A DNA stretch of 10,996 nucleotides from an uncultured Bacteroidales bacterium (GTDB lineage Bacteria > Bacteroidota > Bacteroidia > Bacteroidales > UBA932): positions 1 through 10,996 of the forward strand of contig CALCUQ010000379.1 of NCBI GenBank assembly GCA_937906795.1. The letters run 5' to 3'. Of this stretch, positions 1 to 6,280 are shown piece by piece. The notes under the pieces were generated by a model. It worked only from the letters and a program-made list of their open reading frames with translations. It searched no databases and was not told the origin of the DNA. Each line of letters starts with the position of its first letter. Position 1 is the stretch's first letter. The position numbers and the translations under genes are program-made.

Positions 1-1
1 A

Positions 2-172
2 AACGAAGCAGCTGTGGCCGCATTTTTGCAAGACAAAATAAAGTTCAAAGATATCACCGATATTATTGAAAAAACCATGGGAAAATGTACTTTTGTATCC
101 CAACCAACAATAGAAGATATTTATAACACACACACACAGGCACTGCAAATTGCAAACAGCCTTATCAAATAA
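2..172 (+). CDS. dxr: 1-deoxy-D-xylulose 5-phosphate reductoisomerase, C-terminal fragment
   Basis: This is the last 57 codons of a gene whose 5' part lies outside the window; the first full codon is at position 2. The peptide opens with NEAAVAAFL, which matches the conserved start of the C-terminal alpha-helical domain of DXR (IspC), and ends in a helix (QALQIANSLIK). DXR converts DXP to MEP, the first committed step of the non-mevalonate isoprenoid pathway, using NADPH and a divalent metal; the catalytic and NADPH-binding parts are not visible here. The stop is TAA at 170-172. rseP starts 18 nt downstream with no terminator between, so the two are probably co-transcribed, an arrangement I know from other Bacteroidetes. 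A short AC repeat (126-137) lies inside the coding sequence near the 3' end and encodes part of NTHTQ. Confidence 0.85.
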   Translation, partial: NEAAVAAFLQDKIKFKDITDIIEKTMGKCTFVSQPTIEDIYNTHTQALQIANSLIK

Positions 173-190
173 AAAGAAAGATACACGCAG

Positions 191-1516
191 ATGGATGTTT
201 TACTTAGAATTTTACAAGTAGTTTTAGCTCTAAGCATATTGGTAATCGTACACGAGTTTGGACACTTTTTCTTTGCCAGACTATTTAAAATTAGAGTAGA
301 AAAGTTTTACCTGTTCTTTGATGCAGGATTCAGCCTTTTTAAGTTCAAACCAAAAAACAGCGACACCGAATACGGTATTGGATGGCTTCCACTTGGCGGA
401 TACTGCAAAATTGCAGGAATGATAGATGAATCTATGGATAAAGAGGCAATGTCAAAAGAGCCTCAACCATGGGAATACAGATCAAAACCGGCATGGCAAA
501 GATTCTTTGTATTGTTTGGAGGAGTTTTTTTCAATTTTATCCTGGCATTTGTACTGTACACCTGCATAATGATGAATTGGGGCGAACAATACATCAAAAA
601 CTCAGATGTAACAACCGGAATATATGCCAGTGACCTTGCACAAGAGATAGGATTCAGAAACGCAGACAGGATTATAAATTTTGATGGCTACCAGATAGAA
701 AAATTTACAGATCTGCAAGTTGAACTTGTAAGACACCAGGCCAAATACGCAAAAGTATTGAGAGGAACAGATACAGTAACAATAACAATTGACCCTGTAT
801 ATATCCCCTCTATCCTAAACACCCCTGGAATGTTTGACTACGGTATCCCATTTGAAATTGGCTCAATTCCAGATTCTTCGCTAAATGCAAACAGCGGTCT
901 TAAGGTAAAAGACAGGATAATTGCAATCAACGCAGAAGATTGTGACATGTTCTTTGAAGCACAGAAAGTACTGGCCAAACACAAAGCAGACTCTATTGTA
1001 GCCACAGTAGCAAGAAACAACGAAATTGTTCTTGTGCCGCTTGCAACAGATACATTGGGAAGAATTCAGGTAGCAGTAAACGCAAATCTTGAGGATTTCT
1101 ACACAATTACAAGACACAATTACTCTTTCTTTGCAGCAATACCTGCAGGATTCAACAAGGCAATAGCAACAATTGACAACTATATAAAAGAGCTGAAACT
1201 TATTTTCTCCCCAAAAACAGAAGCATACAAATCTGTTGGAAGTTTTATAGCAATAGGCAAAATATTCCCAAGCAGCTGGGACTGGTTCAGATTCTGGAAC
1301 ATCACAGCATTTTTGTCTATAATGCTTGCAGTACTTAACATACTGCCAATTCCGGCTTTGGATGGCGGCCACCTTGTTTTCACAATCTACGAAATGATTA
1401 CAGGGCGAAAACCAAGTGACAAATTCCTTGAATACGCACAAATGGTAGGAATGGTTCTATTGTTTGCCCTTATGATACTTGCTTTTGGAAACGACATTAT
1501 AAGATTATTTAACTAA
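191..1516 (+). CDS. rseP: RIP metalloprotease RseP (site-2 protease family)
   Basis: A 441-aa inner-membrane zinc protease that cleaves transmembrane substrates within the bilayer, classically anti-sigma factors after a first site-1 cut. The first membrane segment carries the zinc-binding HEFGH motif (residues 21-25, HExxH). The second active-site motif, NILPIPALDGG (about 384-393), supplies the third zinc ligand, Asp391. Between them lie two PDZ-like regions (about 143-185 and 222-276), and a last hydrophobic helix lies near residues 420-436. Length and motif order fit full-length M50B RseP. The ATG at 191 puts the HExxH helix at the usual distance from the N-terminus. It lies 18 nt after dxr and 15 nt before the DUF4837 gene, consistent with one operon. 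No anti-sigma factor substrate is identifiable beside it, so its targets here are unknown. Confidence 0.95.
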   Translation: MDVLLRILQVVLALSILVIVHEFGHFFFARLFKIRVEKFYLFFDAGFSLFKFKPKNSDTEYGIGWLPLGGYCKIAGMIDESMDKEAMSKEPQPWEYRSKPAWQRFFVLFGGVFFNFILAFVLYTCIMMNWGEQYIKNSDVTTGIYASDLAQEIGFRNADRIINFDGYQIEKFTDLQVELVRHQAKYAKVLRGTDTVTITIDPVYIPSILNTPGMFDYGIPFEIGSIPDSSLNANSGLKVKDRIIAINAEDCDMFFEAQKVLAKHKADSIVATVARNNEIVLVPLATDTLGRIQVAVNANLEDFYTITRHNYSFFAAIPAGFNKAIATIDNYIKELKLIFSPKTEAYKSVGSFIAIGKIFPSSWDWFRFWNITAFLSIMLAVLNILPIPALDGGHLVFTIYEMITGRKPSDKFLEYAQMVGMVLLFALMILAFGNDIIRLFN

Positions 1517-1531
1517 AATACAATTGGAGAT

Positions 1532-2566
1532 ATGCAAGCAACACAAACCTTAAGATTAACACTTAAACTGTTTTTAAGTATTGTTACTCTAGCAGTAATA
1601 CTTGTTTCATGTTCAGATGAGGACAAAGCCAGATTGCTAAAACAGAATGTAAGTGGCAAAGCAGGTGAGATTATTGTGGTCACCGACAAATCCAACTGGG
1701 AAACAGAGCCAGGAATAGAACTTAGAAATGTATTGGCTGTGGAATATCCATATCTTCCACAAGTTGAGCCTTCGTATACCCTTATAAACGTTGCAGAAAA
1801 AGATTTTACCCAAATCTTTCAAATGCACAGAAATATTGTATACATTAAAATAGATCCACAGAAATACACTAAGGCAGAGCTTGTGTCTTTAGAAGATGTA
1901 TGGGCTGCACCACAGCTTGTAGTAACTATTACCGCTCCAAACAAAGAGGAAGCAGCCACCCTTATTAAAGAGAAAGCAAGCATTCTGTTTAACACAATAG
2001 GACAAGCAGAGAGAAACAGAATCATAACCAACTGCAAAAAATTTGAGGAAATAGGACTAAGACAACTTGTTGCAGAAGAGTTGGATGGCTCACCATATTT
2101 TCCAAAAGGATATTCACTTAAAAAGAAAACAGATGATTTTATATGGATCTCTTGCGAGACAACATATATAAATCAGGGCTTTCTTATGTACAAACTTCCA
2201 TACAAAGACAGCACATCCGTTTCTTTGGAAAACCTTATAGAATGCAGAAATGATGTAATGCAGAAAAATGTACCAGGCATGTTTGAAAACAGCTACATGA
2301 CAACAAGTACACAAATAAAACCTGGCATCTTCTGGATAAAATACAAAAACAAGAGCTTTGCAGAAATAAGGGGATTATGGGAAGTAAAGAACGATTTTAT
2401 GGGTGGTCCGTTTGTAATGCACGTATACTACAACCCTAAAAACCCAAAAGAGTTAATAGTTATAGAAGGATTTGTTTACGCACCAAGATACGATAAACGA
2501 CAATATATCAGACAAGTAGAATCCATTCTATATTCTTTTGAATGGAAAGATGAGTTTAATAAATAA
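1532..2566 (+). CDS. DUF4837 family lipoprotein
   Basis: A 344-aa predicted lipoprotein. The N-terminus has a basic and hydrophobic signal peptide ending in a lipobox, ILVSC, with the lipidated cysteine at residue 27. The residues after it are SDED, which resembles the Bacteroidetes lipoprotein export signal (Ser plus acidic residues, as described for B. fragilis) that sends lipoproteins to the outer face of the outer membrane. The mature part opens with GKAGEIIVVTDKSNWE and continues with a HRNIVYIKI stretch; both are features I recognise from DUF4837, a Bacteroidetes family of unknown function. It follows rseP by 15 nt, so it is probably in the dxr-rseP operon. No enzymatic motif is visible. 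Family assignment is from memory of the conserved N-terminal block; surface exposure is inferred. Confidence 0.8.
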   Translation: MQATQTLRLTLKLFLSIVTLAVILVSCSDEDKARLLKQNVSGKAGEIIVVTDKSNWETEPGIELRNVLAVEYPYLPQVEPSYTLINVAEKDFTQIFQMHRNIVYIKIDPQKYTKAELVSLEDVWAAPQLVVTITAPNKEEAATLIKEKASILFNTIGQAERNRIITNCKKFEEIGLRQLVAEELDGSPYFPKGYSLKKKTDDFIWISCETTYINQGFLMYKLPYKDSTSVSLENLIECRNDVMQKNVPGMFENSYMTTSTQIKPGIFWIKYKNKSFAEIRGLWEVKNDFMGGPFVMHVYYNPKNPKELIVIEGFVYAPRYDKRQYIRQVESILYSFEWKDEFNK

Positions 2567-2572
2567 AATATT

Positions 2573-2603
2573 TTTGCAGAAATAAATTTTATTTTTACCT
2601 TTG
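2573..2603 (+). promoter_or_regulatory. Bacteroidetes-type promoter for tRNA-Glu and rpsT
   Basis: TTTG (2573-2576) is followed after 19 nt by TACCTTTG (2596-2603), an exact match to the Bacteroides primary-sigma consensus (TTTG at -33, TAnnTTTG at -7). The transcript would start near 2608-2611, about 10 nt before the tRNA. A 9-bp A/T-only inverted repeat (2561-2569 with 2586-2594) overlaps the promoter and the end of the upstream gene. It may be a weak terminator for the rseP operon, but it lacks a GC stem. Confidence 0.75.
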
Positions 2604-2620
2604 CAGTCCCCAATTGGAAA

Positions 2621-2692
2621 GGTCGGTTCGTCTAACGGTTAGGACTCAAGATTTTCATTCTTGCAATAGGGGTTCGATTCCCCTACCGACTA
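2621..2692 (+). tRNA. tRNA-Glu (anticodon TTC)
   Basis: The sequence folds as a complete cloverleaf. The acceptor stem pairs 2621-2627 (GGTCGGT) with 2685-2691 (ACCGACT), the first pair being G-U, with discriminator A at 2692. The D arm is GTC/GAC with the GG of the D loop. The anticodon stem is CAAGA/TCTTG around the loop TTTTCAT, which gives anticodon TTC for Glu (GAA/GAG). The T arm is AGGGG/CCCCT around TTCGATT. The 3' CCA is not encoded (the genome continues CTA), so it must be added by a nucleotidyltransferase. A promoter lies just upstream and rpsT starts 24 nt downstream. Confidence 0.95.
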
Positions 2693-2716
2693 CTAGTAAT
2701 ATTAAAAAAGAAAATC

Positions 2717-2971
2717 ATGGCAAATCACGCATCAGCAGAAAAACGCAATCGCCAAAACGCGAAGCGTAGATTGCATAATCGTTATTATGCAAAGACAACA
2801 CGCAATGCTATCAAAGCATTACGTAACACAACAGACAAAGCAGCAGCAGAGGCTCTAATGCCAAAAGTTTATGCAATGTTGGACAAATTAGCTAAAACAA
2901 ACATTATTCACAAGAATAAAGCAGCTAACCTAAAAAGCGGTATTGCTACTTATGTAAATAAATTAGCGTAA
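2717..2971 (+). CDS. rpsT: 30S ribosomal protein S20 (bS20)
   Basis: An 84-aa, very basic, helical protein that binds 16S rRNA early in 30S assembly. It begins MANHASAEKRNRQNAKRR and contains the family's conserved NKAANLKSGIA block near the C-terminus; the length is typical for bS20. It uses CGC and CGT arginine codons, while neighbouring genes mostly use AGA, as expected for a highly expressed gene. The leader is A-rich with no clear Shine-Dalgarno sequence. The gene begins 24 nt after tRNA-Glu with no separate promoter visible, so tRNA and mRNA probably arise from one primary transcript and tRNA 3' processing would leave a leader of about 24 nt. An intrinsic terminator follows. Confidence 0.97.
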   Translation: MANHASAEKRNRQNAKRRLHNRYYAKTTRNAIKALRNTTDKAAAEALMPKVYAMLDKLAKTNIIHKNKAANLKSGIATYVNKLA

Positions 2972-2994
2972 TTTTATTATTTGTCACAAAATAT

Positions 2995-3028
2995 AAAAAA
3001 AACTCTCCAATCTTTGGGGAGTTTTTTA
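2995..3028 (+). terminator. Rho-independent terminator after rpsT
   Basis: AACTCTCC (3001-3008) pairs with GGGGAGTT (3016-3023) with one G-U pair around a 7-nt loop. A run of T follows (3022-3027), and an upstream A run can extend the stem. The hairpin ends less than 10 nt before the radC start codon. Confidence 0.85.
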
Positions 3029-3036
3029 TTTGTATT

Positions 3037-3726
3037 ATGTCAGACAAAATATCAATCAACAAATGGGATGCAGATGAAAGGCCCAGAGAAAAATTCATAG
3101 AAAAAGGAAGTTCTGCATTAAGCAACGCAGAGCTGCTTGCAATCCTCATTGGCAGCGGGACAAAAGAATACAACGCCATAGAACTTGGCAGAAATATACT
3201 CAAAGCCAGCAATAATGATCTTGCTACCCTTAGCAACTTCACTTTTGACGATTTTAAAAACATCAAAGGGATAGGTCCAAGTAAAGCACTCTCCATTATG
3301 ACAAGCTTTGAGCTCTCCAAAAGGATGCTACTCCAACAAGCTTCATCAAAAATAGGAGTATATACATCAAAGAAAGCGGCACAACTTATAATGCCCATTT
3401 TACAAAACCTGCAGCACGAGGAGTGCTGGGTACTGTTTCTGGATATAGCCAACAACCTGATTTCAAGAGAAAGGATATCGGTAGGTGGAATAAGTGCATC
3501 TATATTGGACATAAGGCTTTTATTAAAAAAAGCAGTAAACAAACTCTGCACAAACATTATCCTTGTACACAATCATCCCAGCAAAACTCCACGGCCCGGT
3601 AAAAATGACCTGGAAATAACCAAAAGGATAAAACAAGCTGCAACATTATGCGAAATCAATCTGATAGACCACATAATTATAGCGGGAAGCAAATATTTCA
3701 GTTTCTCCGACGAAGGAATTCTATAA
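3037..3726 (+). CDS. radC: RadC family JAB/MPN-domain protein
   Basis: A 229-aa protein of the RadC (UPF0758) family. The N-terminal part has a helix-hairpin-helix-like segment with IKGIGPSKA. The C-terminal JAB/MPN metalloprotease-like domain carries the zinc motif HNHPS followed by Asp (His178, His180, Asp191; HxH-x10-D). The usual HNHPSGD is HNHPSKT here, but the metal ligands are intact. The cellular role of RadC remains unsettled: the old DNA-repair assignment was withdrawn for E. coli, and family members are often linked to DNA uptake or mobile elements. The start ATG gives the expected N-terminus (KWDADERPREKF is typical). It begins 9 nt after the rpsT terminator T-run with no room for its own promoter, so expression probably depends on read-through. 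Confidence 0.92.
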   Translation: MSDKISINKWDADERPREKFIEKGSSALSNAELLAILIGSGTKEYNAIELGRNILKASNNDLATLSNFTFDDFKNIKGIGPSKALSIMTSFELSKRMLLQQASSKIGVYTSKKAAQLIMPILQNLQHEECWVLFLDIANNLISRERISVGGISASILDIRLLLKKAVNKLCTNIILVHNHPSKTPRPGKNDLEITKRIKQAATLCEINLIDHIIIAGSKYFSFSDEGIL

Positions 3727-3731
3727 TTTAA

Positions 3732-3763
3732 TTTGGAAAGCCGGGGACAAATAAATATTTTTG
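3732..3763 (+). promoter_or_regulatory. Bacteroidetes-type promoter for upp
   Basis: TTTG (3732-3735) is followed after 20 nt by TATTTTTG (3756-3763), a full match to TAnnTTTG. Transcription would start near 3768-3771, giving a leader of about 27 nt before the ATG at 3797. The box overlaps the in-frame TTG at 3761, which therefore cannot be the start codon of this transcript. Confidence 0.7.
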
Positions 3764-3796
3764 TTAAAAGTGATTATTAATTTACACAATCATATT

Positions 3797-4450
3797 ATGA
3801 AAATTATCAATCTTGGAGAAGGCAATACCATTCTAAATTTGTTTGTATCTCAGCTTAGAGACAAAGATATCCAAAAAGACAGTATGCGCTTTAGAAGAAA
3901 TCTTGAAAGAATAGGTGAGATTTTCGCATACGAAATAAGCAAAACATTAAACTATACAACAAAAGAGGTTATTACACCACTTGGTATTGCAAATTGCAGT
4001 GTGCCCACAAATAAAATGATATTGTCAACTATACTTAGAGCAGGACTACCTTTGCATAATGGCCTTCTAAATTATTTTGACAATGCTCAAAATGCATTTG
4101 TGGCAGCATACAGAAAATATGGCAAAGACAATAAATTTACCATCCAGATTGAATATGTAAGTTCACCCAGTACAGAAGGCAAGACTTTAATTATAGCAGA
4201 CCCTATGCTTGCAACAGGTTCATCACTTGTATTGGCATACGAAAAATTATGCACATTGGGTGAACCTGAGCACACTCATATTGTATGCCCAATAGCAAGT
4301 AAAGACAGCCTGGCATATTTATCAAAACGTCTGCCACACAAAAGAGTAACTCTATGGGTTGCCGCTGTAGATGAAGAACTTACCAACAAGTCTTACATTA
4401 TCCCTGGAATAGGTGATGCAGGAGACCTGGCATTTGGAGAGAAACTATAG
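3797..4450 (+). CDS. upp: Uracil phosphoribosyltransferase
   Basis: A 217-aa cytosolic enzyme that makes UMP from uracil and PRPP in pyrimidine salvage. Seen in the sequence: the LRAGLPLHNGLL block; the PRPP-binding loop DPMLATGSS (residues 135-143; the family usually has DPMLATGGS); and the C-terminal uracil-binding segment PGIGDAGD (about 203-210). I chose ATG 3797 because it gives MKIINLGEGNTILN, which matches family N-termini, and because the upstream in-frame TTG (3761) lies inside the promoter -7 box. Length agrees with UPRT (about 210-220 aa). It ends tail to tail with the minus-strand N-acyltransferase: the two stop codons sit side by side in CTATAG. No attenuator is visible in the short leader. 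Confidence 0.95.
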   Translation: MKIINLGEGNTILNLFVSQLRDKDIQKDSMRFRRNLERIGEIFAYEISKTLNYTTKEVITPLGIANCSVPTNKMILSTILRAGLPLHNGLLNYFDNAQNAFVAAYRKYGKDNKFTIQIEYVSSPSTEGKTLIIADPMLATGSSLVLAYEKLCTLGEPEHTHIVCPIASKDSLAYLSKRLPHKRVTLWVAAVDEELTNKSYIIPGIGDAGDLAFGEKL

Positions 4451-5401
4451 TTTCCCGCCCCACCATTTGATTCTTATTTTATATACCCAGTTTAGAAGTG
4501 GAGTGATATAACGCTCTATTTTCTCTGGGTATATATCTTTTATATTTATAAGTATTCCGGTCTCCTCAACCTCTCCAAAACTATGGTTTATTGCAGTTCC
4601 AAAAACTTTCATAGATGGTGAGAGGTTCATATAAGAGTTTATAAGTGGCGGAATATGCTCTCCATTATTTTTTATCTCCCTTTGAAGCACCCTATACCCT
4701 TCCTTGTACTCAAGTCCCTTGAAAAGCTCAAAGAAATAAGGGTTATCCAAATCACATTCAAGAGGTTTTATCGGGATAACAAGATTCTGCGCATCATCAA
4801 AATATTTTCTCAAGAAATGCAACAACAGATTCCTTGCTCTGGTATTATATGAAGTATACATTGTAACCTTTCCAAAAAAGTACTTTATATTGGAATATTT
4901 TACAACCAATGCACCCAAACCATCCCACAAATTATCCAATGCATACAAACTCTTTCTTTTTATGTTTGTACTCTGGTAATTTGGCTGTATAAAAGAGCGT
5001 CCCAACTCAATTGTAAACGGCATGTACTCCTTCACAAACTCACCAGAAAAATCAAACAACTCCTTTGTTGCCATTTTTTCCATTGGCAAACCTCCACAGT
5101 TTATATATCTGTAGCCTCCAATAATCTCCTTATCCTTTGGATCCCATACTATCAACTGTCTATATGGCTCGTGTGGATCCAAATCGTATTCATCTATATC
5201 AACACTCTTGCCTGTTCCTCCCCCACTTACCCTAAAAGAAATCTCCCTTAGGCGTCCTATCTCCTGCATAACATTTGGAGAATCATGAGCTGTTACCTCA
5301 TATAAATAATTACGTCCCTTTCTGGTTACTCTTATAAACTTGTCTTTGGTAAGTTCTTTAATCAGAAGTTCCCTGGCAACTGGTTGTATTATCGGCTTCA
5401 T
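4445..5401 (-). CDS. glsB: GNAT-fold N-acyltransferase, OlsB/GlsB-like (glycine-lipid synthesis)
   Basis: A 318-aa protein resembling the ornithine-lipid OlsB and glycine-lipid GlsB N-acyltransferases, which move a 3-hydroxy fatty acyl chain from acyl-ACP to the amino group of an amino acid. Visible signs are the GRLREISFR segment (about 49-57) with the conserved Glu, followed by DxYD and QLIVWD (82-87), then ELGRSFIQPNYQ, the usual mid-domain block. The upstream gene encodes the matching O-acyltransferase; the two overlap by 44 nt, and the glsB ATG uses the last A of an A8 run (5408-5401 on the minus strand). There is no Shine-Dalgarno sequence, so it is probably translated by coupling. The product's amino acid (glycine, ornithine or other) cannot be read from sequence; glycine is inferred from Bacteroides. 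The 3' end overlaps upp by 6 nt. Confidence 0.82.
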   Translation of the reverse strand: MKPIIQPVARELLIKELTKDKFIRVTRKGRNYLYEVTAHDSPNVMQEIGRLREISFRVSGGGTGKSVDIDEYDLDPHEPYRQLIVWDPKDKEIIGGYRYINCGGLPMEKMATKELFDFSGEFVKEYMPFTIELGRSFIQPNYQSTNIKRKSLYALDNLWDGLGALVVKYSNIKYFFGKVTMYTSYNTRARNLLLHFLRKYFDDAQNLVIPIKPLECDLDNPYFFELFKGLEYKEGYRVLQREIKNNGEHIPPLINSYMNLSPSMKVFGTAINHSFGEVEETGILINIKDIYPEKIERYITPLLNWVYKIRIKWWGGKL

Positions 5402-6227
5402 TTTTTTTCAAACTATAACATTTTTCTCTCACCCAAGCACTCAACTCTTTAAGGCTCTTTGTATTATCCAACATCTCAACTTTTATTGGCTCCCCAACAA
5501 TAACATCAAAGGTAGCATTTTTTTGTCTAAACATTTCGTCGGGAAGAAAAAGCATCTCAATATTGAATTTAATCCCCAGGAATTTTCTGATTTTTGCAAG
5601 CCTGTAAAAGAAATTGGAATTTCTTCCGCTAAAATGTATTGGGACTATCTGTCTATTGTATTTTTTTGCCTGCTTAATAAAATTGGGTTTCCAGTCCAAA
5701 TCCTGCACCTTGCCATCTATTAGTCTGGAACACAGGCCTGCAGGAAAATATAAAATCTGAGCATCTGAGCTGTATGCCTTATTTATAAGTTCTGCATACT
5801 CCTTGCTCATGCTTCCAAGCTTATTTACGGGAACAAAAATATCCTTGTACACAGGCAGGTGCATAAGAAGGTCATTTACAACAAATTTTATATTCCCAAA
5901 CAACTCTCCAAAATGGGCTATTAGTGTAACCCCATCCAAACCTCCCAACGGATGGTTTGAAACAAAAATATATCTTCCTTGTTTAGATATGGAATCTTTA
6001 TTTACATATTTAATATTGCATTTGATATTATAATCTGCAAGAGAATTTTTAGAAAACTCAACTCCCTGACAATGAGCGTATTTAGACAATAAGTAGTTAA
6101 GTTCATCCTGATGGATTGTCCTTTTTAGCCAATTGATGAGAAATTTTGGTGCGAATTTTGCCAATCTCTTGCTTTTGGAGGCAATAACAGCCTCAACATC
6201 TATTTTTATACTTTTTGTGCTATCCAT
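5358..6227 (-). CDS. glsA: PlsC-type lysophospholipid/O-acyltransferase, OlsA/GlsA-like
   Basis: A 289-aa 1-acyl-glycerol-3-phosphate acyltransferase-fold protein. The acceptor motif is SNHPLGGLDG (residues 90-99), with His92 and Asp98 separated by five residues instead of the usual four (HX4D). Motif III is YFPAGLCSR (160-168) where PlsC has FPEG, and motif IV is IVPIHFSGRNSNFFY. I know this motif set from the hemolysin-like branch that includes OlsA/GlsA and the N-terminal half of OlsF. It probably adds the second, ester-linked acyl chain to the N-acyl amino acid made by the downstream GlsB-like enzyme. The start ATG at 6227 lies 53 nt from the divergent rpoN start. A weak promoter-like pair (TTTC, 18 nt, TATTTTTT) lies on the minus strand at about 6287-6258. 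The 3' end overlaps glsB out of frame by 44 nt. Confidence 0.82.
   Translation of the reverse strand: MDSTKSIKIDVEAVIASKSKRLAKFAPKFLINWLKRTIHQDELNYLLSKYAHCQGVEFSKNSLADYNIKCNIKYVNKDSISKQGRYIFVSNHPLGGLDGVTLIAHFGELFGNIKFVVNDLLMHLPVYKDIFVPVNKLGSMSKEYAELINKAYSSDAQILYFPAGLCSRLIDGKVQDLDWKPNFIKQAKKYNRQIVPIHFSGRNSNFFYRLAKIRKFLGIKFNIEMLFLPDEMFRQKNATFDVIVGEPIKVEMLDNTKSLKELSAWVREKCYSLKKNEADNTTSCQGTSD
5401..5408 (-). repeat. A8 homopolymer at the glsA/glsB junction
   Basis: Eight A residues on the minus strand encode Lys-Lys-Asn in glsA and end in the A of the glsB start codon. glsB is in the +1 frame relative to glsA. Loss of a single A, by polymerase slippage or mutation, would join the two reading frames directly at the glsB Met. 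Confidence 0.6.
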
Positions 6228-6266
6228 ACCTGAGTTATTGGGGCACTAAGTTAACTAAAAAATAAT

Positions 6267-6274
6267 TATATTTG
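6267..6274 (+). promoter_or_regulatory. Candidate -7 promoter element for rpoN
   Basis: TATATTTG matches TAnnTTTG exactly and ends 6 nt before the rpoN ATG (6281). Transcription from it would start at or next to the start codon, giving a leaderless or nearly leaderless mRNA. No TTTG is present at the right distance upstream, so this is only half a promoter. An 8-bp palindrome AGTTAACT (6249-6256) lies between this box and glsA. Confidence 0.35.
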
Positions 6275-6280
6275 TATGAT

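Noticed and set aside
126..137. AC dinucleotide repeat in the dxr 3' end as a phase-variation tract
   Set aside because: Only six units, in an essential-type gene and encoding conserved-length C-terminal residues; unlikely to be a switch.
881..1441. Long open frame on the minus strand inside rseP (186 codons)
   Set aside because: It is fully antisense to a clear RseP protein, is very rich in Cys and Tyr, and has no recognisable domain; a shadow of rseP codon usage.
2691..2698. TACTAGTA palindrome at the tRNA 3' end as an attachment site or operator
   Set aside because: It is only 8 bp and partly formed by the tRNA acceptor end, with no integrase or second copy in the window.
2946..3572. Open frame of 208 codons on the minus strand over radC
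   Set aside because: Antisense to a motif-supported RadC, crosses the rpsT terminator, and has no family features.
3761..3796. TTG start 12 codons upstream for upp
   Set aside because: It lies within the -7 promoter box and adds residues not found in UPRT N-termini.
5340..5723. Plus-strand open frame across the glsA/glsB junction
   Set aside because: Antisense to two recognised acyltransferase genes, with no domain or promoter of its own.
6242..6255. Sigma-54-like promoter (GG, 10 nt, then AC) just upstream of rpoN
   Set aside because: The -12 element needs GC and has AC, and the rest of the TTGC box is absent (TTAAC). Too weak to claim rpoN autoregulation.
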